The position numbers and the translations under genes are program-made. DNA of 64,000 nt. Origin: an uncultured Desulfobacterales bacterium (lineage in GTDB: Bacteria; Desulfobacterota; Desulfobulbia; Desulfobulbales; Desulfocapsaceae). Shown in pieces: positions 44,709 through 51,799 of the stretch. The notes under the pieces are model-generated. The model was not told where the DNA came from. It did no database searches and saw nothing but the letters and a program-made list of their open reading frames with translations. The first letter of the stretch is position 1, and the number at the start of each line of letters is the position of its first letter. The stretch is from assembly GCA_937915545.1 (NCBI GenBank), contig CALGIJ010000038.1, positions 62,001-126,000 on the forward strand, in the 5' to 3' direction.

Positions 44709-45200
44709 ATGACGCTGAGCAAAGAGGAATTGATCGCGCTGGCCGAGACGGTCAGCCCGCCCTCGCCAGCATGCGGCGACCGGATGATGGAACAGCTCAG
44801 CACGCTCGCCGACTCTTTGAACCGGCGCATGGCGGCGCGCCAGGACCTCATCGCCCTGATCGGCGCCGGCAATGCGGAACTGATGGAAGTCAACCATAGC
44901 AATCACTACCAGTACATCGCCTCGCTCGCCTCGCTGTATGACGCGAGAACCATGGTCGAAACCGTCATCTGGGTGATCCGCACCTATACCGCCCATGGCT
45001 TCTCCCTGCGATATTGGGATATCATGATGCCCGAGGCAAGCCAGGTCCTCGTGCAGCACCTGTCGCCGGAGGAGTTTCAACAAGTTCGGGTCATCTACGA
45101 TTTCATCTCCGGGCATTTCGCGGATTTCTCTAGTATCGCCGCCGGCTCCGCCTCATTTTTCGAGGAGATATCGCAGTTCAACGACCTGCTCGACAGATGA
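44709..45200 (+). CDS. helical protein of unknown family, first gene of the B12-sensor operon
   Basis: 163 residues; ATG 44709 follows AAAGGACACC. It is predicted all-alpha: an N-terminal part with ALAETVSPPSPACGDRMMEQ, then NHSNHYQYIASLASLYDART and TAHGFSLRYWDIMMPEASQV, then VIYDFISGHFADFSSIAAGS. The helical layout with conserved-looking histidines and tyrosines recalls globin-like or RsbR-N-type sensor folds, but I cannot assign it. It lies 13 bases before the B12-binding gene and is co-directional, so it probably works with that protein and the diguanylate cyclase. Confidence 0.65.
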   Translation: MTLSKEELIALAETVSPPSPACGDRMMEQLSTLADSLNRRMAARQDLIALIGAGNAELMEVNHSNHYQYIASLASLYDARTMVETVIWVIRTYTAHGFSLRYWDIMMPEASQVLVQHLSPEEFQQVRVIYDFISGHFADFSSIAAGSASFFEEISQFNDLLDR

Positions 45201-45213
45201 GGGCGCGACGAGG

Positions 45214-45867
45214 ATGACGACCAGCAAACATCACGCCCTGGCCAGGACCTACCTCAACCTCCTGCTCAAGGGGGACCGCAACCAGGCCATCGCCACCATC
45301 CTGGCGGAAGTGAACGCCGGCATGCCCTTGCAGGATGTCTACCTCGGTGTGCTGCAGCCCACCATGTACGAGGTGGGCCGGCTATGGCAGATCAACGAGA
45401 TCGACATCGTCGTCGAACACTATTGCACCGCGGCGACCCAACTGCTGATGGCCCAACTCTTTCACTACGTGCTGAACAGTCAGCACAACGGCTGGCGTAT
45501 GGCAGGCTGCTGCCTGGGCAGCGAGCTCCATGAGATGGGCATGAGGATGCTCTGCGACCTGTTCGAGCTGGACGGCTGGGACACCTCGTTCATCGGCGCC
45601 ATCACCCCCGGCAAGGCCCTGCAGAAAGCCCTTGAAGAGCAGCGGCCCGATCTCGTCTGCCTCTCCAGCACCATGCAGTTTGGTGTTGGCCAGATCCGCG
45701 ACGTAATTGCCAGCATCCGTGCCAACAGCACCCTTGCCGGAACCAAGATCATGGTCGGGGGACTGGCCTTCAACCTCAACCCAGGCCTGGTATCGCGGGT
45801 GGGGGCCGACGCCACCGCCACCGACGCCAGAGAGGCGGTGCAGGTGGCAAGAGGGCTGATGATATGA
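45214..45867 (+). CDS. stand-alone B12-binding protein with CarH-type Wx9EH motif
   Basis: 217 residues. The N-terminal helical bundle ends in VLQPTMYEVGRLWQINEIDI followed by VVEH: Trp58, nine residues, then Glu68-His69. This is the Wx9EH motif that caps adenosylcobalamin in CarH photoreceptors. The C-terminal cobalamin-binding Rossmann domain has ExHxxG (E104-L-H106-E-M-G109), where His106 would be the lower cobalt ligand, LSSTMQFG and MVGGLAFN. There is no MerR-type DNA-binding domain and no methyltransferase partner. With the coupled diguanylate cyclase it looks like a light- or cobalamin-state sensor. That use is inference. Confidence 0.8.
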   Translation: MTTSKHHALARTYLNLLLKGDRNQAIATILAEVNAGMPLQDVYLGVLQPTMYEVGRLWQINEIDIVVEHYCTAATQLLMAQLFHYVLNSQHNGWRMAGCCLGSELHEMGMRMLCDLFELDGWDTSFIGAITPGKALQKALEEQRPDLVCLSSTMQFGVGQIRDVIASIRANSTLAGTKIMVGGLAFNLNPGLVSRVGADATATDAREAVQVARGLMI

Positions 45868-46883
45868 AGAGCGTGGGCGGCAAACACGAACGTATCCCAT
45901 CGCTGAAACTGTCCTGTGGAAAAAACGGCGAGATCATCGACATCCTCGCCGACGACGGCGCTTTTTTCGCCGATCACAGCCGGCCGCCGCAGCCTCAGGA
46001 GATGATGACGGTGGCGGCGTTGGCCGAGTACTACTCCTTCATGAATGATGTGGTGAGCAACGGCTTCGCCTTCTGCTCCGAGGTGCAGTGGGAGAAGCAC
46101 GACGGCGAAAAATGCACCTTCTCCCTGTTCGGGGTACTCAAGGAAGATCTTATCTCCCTCTTCGCCGTCCGCTTCCCCACGCACATCTTCGCCATGTTCG
46201 AAGACTTCACCCGGATGATCAACGAGCAGGCGCGGCTGCTGCGGCAGGCCCAGAAGAACACCGCACCGGTCGAAGGCAGCAGCTGGAAGACCATCGATCT
46301 CTACACCAGGCTCAACAACGATCTCCTCAAGACCCAGAGAAACCTCGAGAAAAAGCAGCACCAGCTGGAGCAAGCCTACAGGGAGATCGAGGCCCTCAGC
46401 AAAACCGACGCGCTGACCGGCATCGGCAACCGCCGCTACTTTATCGAGTCGGCCGAGAAGGAGCTCTACCGCTGCAGCCGCTACGGTATGGAGGCCTGCC
46501 TTCTTTATATGGATATCGACCATTTCAAGCGCATCAACGACAGCCATGGTCATAATGCCGGAGACGAGGTACTGAGGCACTTTGCCGCAGTCTGCCGGGC
46601 CCAGCTGCGCGAAAGTGATATCTTCGGGCGCCTCGGCGGCGAGGAGTTCTGCGTGCTGCTCCCGCATACGCCACTTGGCGAAGCAATGTCCACCGCCGAG
46701 CGGATCAGAATGAAGGTGGCCGACTCCCCCGCCACCTGGGAAGACCAGACGATAGCGATGACCGTCTCCATCGGCTTGGCGCTCTACCAGGATGACAAGA
46801 AATTCAGCGAGTTCCTGAAAAGAGCTGATGGCGCGCTCTATGCTGCCAAAAACAGCGGCAGGAACCGCGTCGAGGCAGGATAG
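45864..46883 (+). CDS. diguanylate cyclase (PAS-like + GGDEF)
   Basis: 339 residues; the start overlaps the stop of the B12-protein gene (ATGA). Residues 1-125 form a PAS-like sensory region (LKLSCGKNGEIIDILADDGA ... CTFSLFGVLKEDLISLF). A coiled coil (about 125-175) follows, then a GGDEF domain (LSKTDALTGIGNRRYF, MDIDHFKRINDSHGHNAGDE, FGRLGGEEFCVLLP). The active site GGEEF is intact and the product-inhibition site RESD lies five residues before it. It makes c-di-GMP from two GTP. Coupling to the B12 protein suggests its activity is set by cobalamin or light. Confidence 0.88.
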   Translation: MKSVGGKHERIPSLKLSCGKNGEIIDILADDGAFFADHSRPPQPQEMMTVAALAEYYSFMNDVVSNGFAFCSEVQWEKHDGEKCTFSLFGVLKEDLISLFAVRFPTHIFAMFEDFTRMINEQARLLRQAQKNTAPVEGSSWKTIDLYTRLNNDLLKTQRNLEKKQHQLEQAYREIEALSKTDALTGIGNRRYFIESAEKELYRCSRYGMEACLLYMDIDHFKRINDSHGHNAGDEVLRHFAAVCRAQLRESDIFGRLGGEEFCVLLPHTPLGEAMSTAERIRMKVADSPATWEDQTIAMTVSIGLALYQDDKKFSEFLKRADGALYAAKNSGRNRVEAG

Positions 46884-47040
46884 GTGGTGGTTTGGGCGTG
46901 ATTAGGGATATTCTTCTAGAGATTCCGCATAAGCGTTTAGGGAAAGGAGGCCGGCATGCGGCTGGTATTCCGAACAAGGTCATGGGCGGAGTTGTTCAGC
47001 TGATTGCCCGGCGAGGCAATAACCAACCTCCGCTATCTTG

Positions 47041-47083
47041 AAAACACAACAGCCGGGAGTTGAGCAATCCCAACTCCCGGCTG
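47041..47083 (-). terminator. rho-independent terminator after first PEP-CTERM gene
   Basis: CAGCCGGGAGTTG (47050-47062) pairs with CAACTCCCGGCTG (47071-47083), a 13-bp perfect stem. Read on the minus strand it is followed by TTGTGTTTTC. It lies 26 bases after the stop codon and may also serve the convergent diguanylate cyclase operon. Confidence 0.8.
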
Positions 47084-47108
47084 TCGGCTTTGCAAGATTG
47101 GCAATCAG

Positions 47109-47942
47109 CTATTTATTGCGCTTCCTTCTGATTCCGGCAAGTCCGGCCAGTCCAGCACCAAAGAGCAGCATGGTGGCGGGTTCAGGAACCGGGGTGAATC
47201 CGGCGACCATATTGTCAGCCTCAAACGCGACTCCTGTGGTGGTAAAACGAAAAGAAGTAAACACCGGGTCATTGGCATCAAAAAAGAGATTGACGTACAC
47301 ATTGGAGCCCGGAGCGGTCCAACTGCCCGAAGGGGTGCCTGGTGAAAGCTGGAGAATCTCCGATCCCGTGAGAATACCATCAGACAAGAAACCAGTTCCT
47401 TGTATCAACGAGTCACCGCTATAAAATTGCAAGTTATTATAGGTGTCTATAGAGCCATAATAAAGACCAAGATAAGAAATGCGAACGCCGTAATCCGCAA
47501 GGAATTGAGTATAATCAATCTCGATATTTACAGGGAGCGTGCCGCCAGGCTCTGGAGCAAAGGCAAAGAATGTTGAGTCATTAGCAGGAGCAGCGGCAAC
47601 CCCTGTTGTGGAGTTTTTCTGGATTGCAAAGCTCCCTTGGTGAATGATTATGTCCTGACTTGGAATCAGTGAGTTAAAGCCAGCTCCAGCAGGTACATAG
47701 ACTTGTTGAAATCCTCCACCCTCCAATTTAACATTCGCATAATATCCACTCAGATTTGTTGGATCATCAAATGTTTCAATTGCATAGCCAGGCAGGGGGT
47801 TATTGTCTGCATCCACGCCTATCGAACTGGTCAAGCCCGACCCATCTGTGGGCACCTGCCCTCCATACGTTATCGAGAAAGCATGTGACTGCCCAGCCGA
47901 AACGGCAAGTACCAATGCCGATGCCAAAAGAATCTTTTTCAT
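47109..47942 (-). CDS. PEP-CTERM sorted extracellular protein A
   Basis: 277 residues: signal peptide (MKKILLASALVLAVSAGQSHA), a beta-rich Ser/Thr/Gly domain, and the C-terminal sorting signal VPEPATMLLFGAGLAGLAG followed by a basic tail. Proteins of this type are processed by exosortase (EpsH/XrtA class) and end up in the exopolysaccharide matrix or on the surface. No exosortase is in the window. The passenger domain matches no enzyme I recognise. Lower GC than the flanking genes. Confidence 0.88.
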   Translation of the reverse strand: MKKILLASALVLAVSAGQSHAFSITYGGQVPTDGSGLTSSIGVDADNNPLPGYAIETFDDPTNLSGYYANVKLEGGGFQQVYVPAGAGFNSLIPSQDIIIHQGSFAIQKNSTTGVAAAPANDSTFFAFAPEPGGTLPVNIEIDYTQFLADYGVRISYLGLYYGSIDTYNNLQFYSGDSLIQGTGFLSDGILTGSEILQLSPGTPSGSWTAPGSNVYVNLFFDANDPVFTSFRFTTTGVAFEADNMVAGFTPVPEPATMLLFGAGLAGLAGIRRKRNK

Positions 47943-48050
47943 AAAACGAACCTCCCCATTTTTTGCTTTCCGCGTGATAGAGCGATAACTTTCTCAGAAT
48001 TGGCAAGAATAGGGCCTTCCCCAACCTGCCCGTCTTACCGGAGCTAACAA

Positions 48051-48066
48051 AGCAAATATCACGCCA
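48051..48066 (-). promoter_or_regulatory. sigma-54 (-24/-12) promoter candidate, PEP-CTERM gene A
   Basis: On the minus strand the sequence is TGGCGTGATATTTGCT, matching the RpoN consensus TGGCAC-N5-TTGCW with exact GG-N10-GC spacing. It lies about 110 bases upstream of the start codon. Confidence 0.65.
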
Positions 48067-48169
48067 CCCTCGACAGTTAAATTCCAATATAAGTAACCGT
48101 CTAATTCTAATTAGGATTAGAAAATTTTCGTTGACTTGTGCATTTTTTTTCGCCGTAGCGTTACCGTTT

Positions 48170-48177
48170 TTCCGGAA
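48170..48177. promoter_or_regulatory. candidate enhancer element TTCCGGAA (gene A)
   Basis: The palindrome TTCCGGAA, within TTTTTCCGGAAT, lies 104 bases upstream of the sigma-54 promoter of gene A. The same 12-mer recurs upstream of gene C, and a partial copy upstream of gene B. It is a candidate binding site for an RpoN-dependent activator such as PrsR. Inference. Confidence 0.45.
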
Positions 48178-48462
48178 TAAATTCATCTTTACGGAATATG
48201 TGCGGATTATTCAGCCAACTTGGTCGTTCTCTTTTCCCAGAACGCACTCCCCTCTCGATCGTAAAGCGACGTAGGGAAATGGGGGTAACCGCAAAGGATT
48301 CCACATAATTCCCAGGAGAATCCAACCGTGAATATAGTTATGTCGAAGAAAGGCTTCTGATGAGACGAAGCGCCCCGCGTTATAAAAGGGCCCCTTAGGG
48401 AGTGAGGAGGAAGAGCGATTGCCAATGATCGCCAACACAAAGAAACTCTAGAGAAAAGGGAT

Positions 48463-48492
48463 AAAAAAAGGCAGGGCCATTACGCCCTGCCT
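48463..48492 (-). terminator. rho-independent terminator after second PEP-CTERM gene
   Basis: On the minus strand AGGCAGGGC (48492-48484) pairs with GCCCTGCCT (48477-48469), followed by a run of T's (48468-48463). Confidence 0.88.
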
Positions 48493-48519
48493 GGAAATGC
48501 GGAGTATTGCAACCGTAGA

Positions 48520-49128
48520 TCAGCCTTTCTTTCTCCTGGCCATACCCGCCAAGCCAGCGATACCGGCCCCGAAGAGGAGCATGGTCGCCGGTTCGGGTAC
48601 CGGATTCATGCTGACGGCATCAAGGTAACCGCCCAGAGAATCGTTGGTTCCTGCAGCACGGAAGACAAGAGAATCCAAACCAGTGCCAACGACAGTATAA
48701 TTCTTGATAGACCACTGCGTCTGGGCTGCGCCAACCCCCGTAAAGGAGCCTATCGTGACATTATTCCACAGCACTTCGAGCCAGTTGGTATGGGCAGGCT
48801 GGTTTATGCGCGGAGAGTAGGCGAAACTCAGCAAATAACTATATCCCGGAGTAGTGGTTACAAGCTGTTGCATCGCACTGTTGTTATAGCTATCGAGTTC
48901 AACAAGCTGGGACCCATCGAAGGCTGCTCCCGCCGCATTATCTTGAACTTCGATACCCCTGCCTGAGATAGTTGTCCATCCAGGAATCGTCTGGTATACC
49001 GCCCAGCCCCCCGTGGCAACGTTGAACTCCTCAAAGCTCCCATTGACGATCATATTCGCGTTTGCAGCAGTGGAAACTCCAAGAAAAATTAAGCCCGTTG
49101 CCAACCCTGCCATTACCGTTTTTTTCAC
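48520..49128 (-). CDS. PEP-CTERM sorted extracellular protein B (DUF642-like)
   Basis: 202 residues starting at GTG 49128 (VKKTVMAGLATGLIFLGVST), served by AAGGGG. After the signal peptide, MIVNGSFEEF, TIPGWTTISGRGIEVQ and DGSQLVELDSYNNSA are the N-terminal hallmarks of the DUF642 / galactose-binding-like beta-sandwich. The protein ends with PVPEPATMLLFGAGIAGLAG and a basic tail. It is likely a matrix or surface carbohydrate-binding protein. It has its own terminator and sigma-54 promoter candidate, so it is not co-transcribed with gene A. Confidence 0.85.
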   Translation of the reverse strand: MKKTVMAGLATGLIFLGVSTAANANMIVNGSFEEFNVATGGWAVYQTIPGWTTISGRGIEVQDNAAGAAFDGSQLVELDSYNNSAMQQLVTTTPGYSYLLSFAYSPRINQPAHTNWLEVLWNNVTIGSFTGVGAAQTQWSIKNYTVVGTGLDSLVFRAAGTNDSLGGYLDAVSMNPVPEPATMLLFGAGIAGLAGMARRKKG

Positions 49129-49208
49129 GTCACACCCCTTGTAGATCTCTTTGGTCGGATGAGTACTCCTCAGTCCAGAAAAGCGGATTATGCCATTGCT
49201 CATGCGAC

Positions 49209-49224
49209 TGCAAAAATAGGACCA
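49209..49224 (-). promoter_or_regulatory. sigma-54 (-24/-12) promoter candidate, PEP-CTERM gene B
   Basis: Minus-strand TGGTCCTATTTTTGCA fits TGGCAC-N5-TTGCA with correct GG-N10-GC spacing, about 80 bases before the GTG start. The -24 half is less perfect than for genes A and C. Confidence 0.5.
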
Positions 49225-49328
49225 TCACGGAAATGCTCCCGACAATTCTTTTCAACGACCTAAAGAAACGTTGTTTTTACCAATAACGAATTTCTGAAAA
49301 ACGAACGTCCCTCCCAGTCAAATCCGCA

Positions 49329-49335
49329 TTTCCGG
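49329..49335. promoter_or_regulatory. partial enhancer element TTTCCGG (gene B)
   Basis: TTTCCGG lies about 106 bases upstream of the sigma-54 candidate of gene B, the same distance as TTCCGGAA for gene A. It is only part of the palindrome, so support is weaker. Confidence 0.25.
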
Positions 49336-49628
49336 TCTTTCCTCCACAGAGAAAAATCGCTTTTCAGGAAATAGGAACAAAACTGCTATAACTCTGCGGC
49401 CCTCACCTCCTCAACTAAACCCGGCAAGGGACGTCAGGCGGGGCCTGCGGACCTCACCTCCGGTTTTCCATAAACTGCGGCAACTCCACGGCACAACACG
49501 ACGTCAGTGAATGTCACCTCAGTCCTCAGATAATGGTTGCGGTGCAAAAATAATTGTCAAAGATAGAGGGTGAAGGTAGTTTTGCGCTGCAAATTCTATC
49601 TACTTCCCCGGCAGGGTATTTGCCCGAC

Positions 49629-49943
49629 TCATTGCAGTTGCCCCAAGGTGGTTACCAGCCGCTGCAATACCGTGGGCGAGAACTGGTCGCCAATATTGAT
49701 GGCAAAACGGCCAAGCACCACACGAAGGCCGCAATTTGCATGATCGCTCGTCTCGTTGTCCATCCCGGTGGCAACGACCAGCGGATAAGAGCGAGGTTTC
49801 GACGATTCGTTGCGCTTCAGTTTGCGACGCCAATACCCGAAACTGGCTCCCGCGATACCGCACCGGCGGCAATACTCCTTCTGGCTCAGGCCAGACTGCA
49901 ACCATTCATCAACATGCTGCTGCCAGTTGGTTCATCGTTCCAT
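49629..49943 (-). pseudogene. IS66-family TnpA (OrfA) remnant with nonsense codon 4
   Basis: Reading from ATG 49943 (Shine-Dalgarno AAGGAGG, 5-base spacer) gives M-E-R-stop. The frame then continues TNWQQHVDEWLQSGLSQKEY, CRRCGIAGASFGYWRRKLKR and a C terminus FSPTVLQRLVTTLGQL. This is the full layout of the IS66 accessory protein TnpA/OrfA, but with TGA at codon 4. The tnpB and tnpC genes that normally follow are absent. It is most likely a dead fragment of an IS66 insertion in the PEP-CTERM region. An internal TTG at 49901 could restart translation. Confidence 0.75.
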
Positions 49944-50291
49944 GGATGCCTCCTTGTTGGGTTTCGGCACAATGGAACATGTCTCATCACGTTTGAACAG
50001 ATGGGGTAATTTGACGGTTACTATTGTTCAATGATATCAGTGTAGCTGCTTGCTGAAGAGAAGATGTCGATTGTTTCGAGACACTCAGGAAGGTTTCGAG
50101 GCAAACGCTTTGTTTCTCAACTTGATTGAAACCTCTAAGACCTATCGTCTTGTACCCTATGCCTGCCTGTACCACATCTTTTGACATCCTCCGACTGGGA
50201 TCGAAACTGACCTATGTTTAAGATTGTCCATTATCGGTGCTTGTATGGACCAAAGGGAGGTCGGGAGTATTTCCAGATAAGCGAACACTTT

Positions 50292-50299
50292 TTCCGGAA
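50292..50299. promoter_or_regulatory. candidate enhancer element TTCCGGAA (gene C)
   Basis: TTCCGGAA within TTTTTCCGGAAT lies 86 bases upstream of the sigma-54 candidate of gene C. The flanking 12-mer is identical to that upstream of gene A. Confidence 0.45.
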
Positions 50300-50384
50300 T
50301 GTATCCTCATCAGGCTGACAGAAAAAACGATAAATTCCTCTGTGTTCATGCGGAACAGGCTCGTCAAGAAAAAGCATTACTGTG

Positions 50385-50400
50385 TGGCAGGAATATTGCA
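50385..50400 (+). promoter_or_regulatory. sigma-54 (-24/-12) promoter candidate, PEP-CTERM gene C
   Basis: TGGCAGGAATATTGCA is an almost ideal RpoN promoter (TGGCAC-N5-TTGCA), about 68 bases before the start codon of gene C. Confidence 0.7.
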
Positions 50401-50467
50401 AACCATCTTCGTTTTCAGAAAGCTGTTGGTTAAGAAGGTTGATCCCATTACGATTGGAGAAAAGAAG

Positions 50468-51142
50468 ATGAAGAAATCTTTATCGGGTTTGGTTGCTGGC
50501 TTGTGTCTCGTTGGCCTTGCAAATTTTTCAAACGCGGCTACCGTGCAACTTACCTACACTGCAGACAACTTTGTGGGAGCCTGGTGGGTAAACGGCATGG
50601 CCCAAGAACTTGGGACAAACGCCAGTGACTGGACCAAGCAAGACACAATTTCCCTCAGCTTGGTTGACGGTACTGATTATAGCATTGTTTGGTTCCTCGG
50701 TAATGCCAACGGGAAAACTCCAAGTCAAAATGGCACTGTTCCAGGTGCTGACCCTGCCGCTTTTTTGGCCAAGATCACAGGCGACATCGTTGGCGGAAAT
50801 ATCTACACAAATGATGATGGAGACTGGTCGGCTGTATTGGCTCCCCCACCCGACAATATTGACCCGCAAGATTTTCCCAACTGGACATGGGATAATATTT
50901 ATGTAACGTCATTTGGCTCCTATGGGGTTAGCCCTTGGTCTACTAAAGCTGGCCTGAGTGGCTTTGATGCAAACTCTGAATGGATTTGGAAGTCTGGCAA
51001 GGACGCATCCATTTATCTAATGACCAGCTTCAAGACCACGGGCACAAGTCCAGTCCCCGAACCGGCTACCATGATCCTCTTCGGCACTGGCCTTGCTGGC
51101 CTTGCAGCTGCACGGAGGAAGAAGAAAGCCTTTTTGATTTAA
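50468..51142 (+). CDS. PEP-CTERM sorted extracellular protein C
   Basis: 224 residues; ATG 50468 follows GGAGAAAAGAAG. A signal peptide (MKKSLSGLVAGLCLVGLANF) is followed by a Trp-rich beta domain (NFVGAWWVNGMAQELG, DFPNWTWDNIYV, EWIWKSGKDASIYLMTSF). The sorting signal is VPEPATMILFGTGLAGLAA with a basic tail. It is likely exported and retained in the polysaccharide matrix by exosortase. The aromatic-rich domain suggests carbohydrate binding, but this is not demonstrated. AT-richer than genome neighbours. Confidence 0.85.
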   Translation: MKKSLSGLVAGLCLVGLANFSNAATVQLTYTADNFVGAWWVNGMAQELGTNASDWTKQDTISLSLVDGTDYSIVWFLGNANGKTPSQNGTVPGADPAAFLAKITGDIVGGNIYTNDDGDWSAVLAPPPDNIDPQDFPNWTWDNIYVTSFGSYGVSPWSTKAGLSGFDANSEWIWKSGKDASIYLMTSFKTTGTSPVPEPATMILFGTGLAGLAAARRKKKAFLI

Positions 51143-51632
51143 TTTTCTGCTCCATCCAATTAACCGGACACAAGAAGGCAGAATCAGTTAAGGGCTGACT
51201 CTGCCTTCTTGTGTCCGGTTAATCCGAAAGTTCGCTCAACTGGCCGGGCGCTACCTGACGGGTGTACCAAGCAGACCTAACGTCGCCCCCACCTTCCGCT
51301 TTCCTTGTAATACAAGTAGGCGACAATAGCAGGAGCAAGGATATCTTCCAGCATCCGGTGGTGGTTCTCGCCAGAGGAAGTCTTGTTTTCCCCCGAATTC
51401 TCGGCACAGGACGAGGATATCAGTTTCCCATGGTGCCAGAGTATCGGGAATGTCCGCAAACTTGCCCATCCAATGCACGCAATTTTGGCAACTCTCACGA
51501 GTCGATGGCAAGGCAGAAACAAGTTCTATCGTATCCCTCAAGGGGCAAGCCAAGATACCGCGCACGGATGTGGGATGCTGGGCATAAAAAAAGGCACTCG
51601 ACGATCTCTCGCCAAGTGCCTGAATGTGCTTG
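51143..51632. other. 490-base gap between PEP-CTERM gene C and tRNA-Gly
   Basis: The left end holds the long inverted repeat 51159-51223. Open frames on both strands across 51250-51690 have no recognisable domain and run into the tRNA, so they are not called. Confidence 0.45.
51159..51223. repeat. 24-bp perfect inverted repeat (terminator-like hairpin)
   Basis: The arms 51159-51182 and 51200-51223 are perfectly complementary over 24 bases, and the 17-base loop can extend pairing further (TCAG/CTGA). It begins 16 bases after the stop of PEP-CTERM gene C. There is no T tract on the + strand, so it may act as terminator, 3' stabiliser, or be a mobile-element relic. Confidence 0.85.
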
Positions 51633-51707
<75 letters not shown>

Positions 51708-51799
51708 TGGAAACGGTGTCACTATAAAGAGCGGTCGGGCGTTTGTCAAAGGCTTTTCGCGACTTGGCGTGGCGCAGGGGGCCGGCGGCGTTCGCCGCG

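Larger units (their letters stand above)
47943..48519. other. 577-base AT-rich gap between PEP-CTERM genes
   Basis: It holds the sigma-54 promoter candidate and TTCCGGAA element of PEP-CTERM gene A (left half) and the terminator of gene B (right end). No coding region is supported in between. Confidence 0.5.
49129..49628. other. 500-base gap, promoter region of PEP-CTERM gene B and flank of IS66 remnant
   Basis: It contains the sigma-54 promoter and TTCCGG half-site of gene B. A 16-base imperfect direct repeat (TGCGGCCCTCACCTCC near 49395 and TGCGGACCTCACCTCC near 49446) lies further right. No coding region supported. Confidence 0.4.
49944..50467. other. 524-base gap upstream of PEP-CTERM gene C
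   Basis: The left half is AT-rich sequence with no recognised gene, perhaps more of the IS66 debris. The right half contains the TTCCGGAA element (50292-50299) and the sigma-54 promoter (50385-50400) of PEP-CTERM gene C. Confidence 0.45.

Noticed and set aside
49629..49943. Selenocysteine readthrough of the TGA at codon 4 of the IS66 TnpA
   Set aside because: TnpA is not a selenoprotein family, no SECIS-like stem-loop is apparent after the TGA, and the element is otherwise incomplete.
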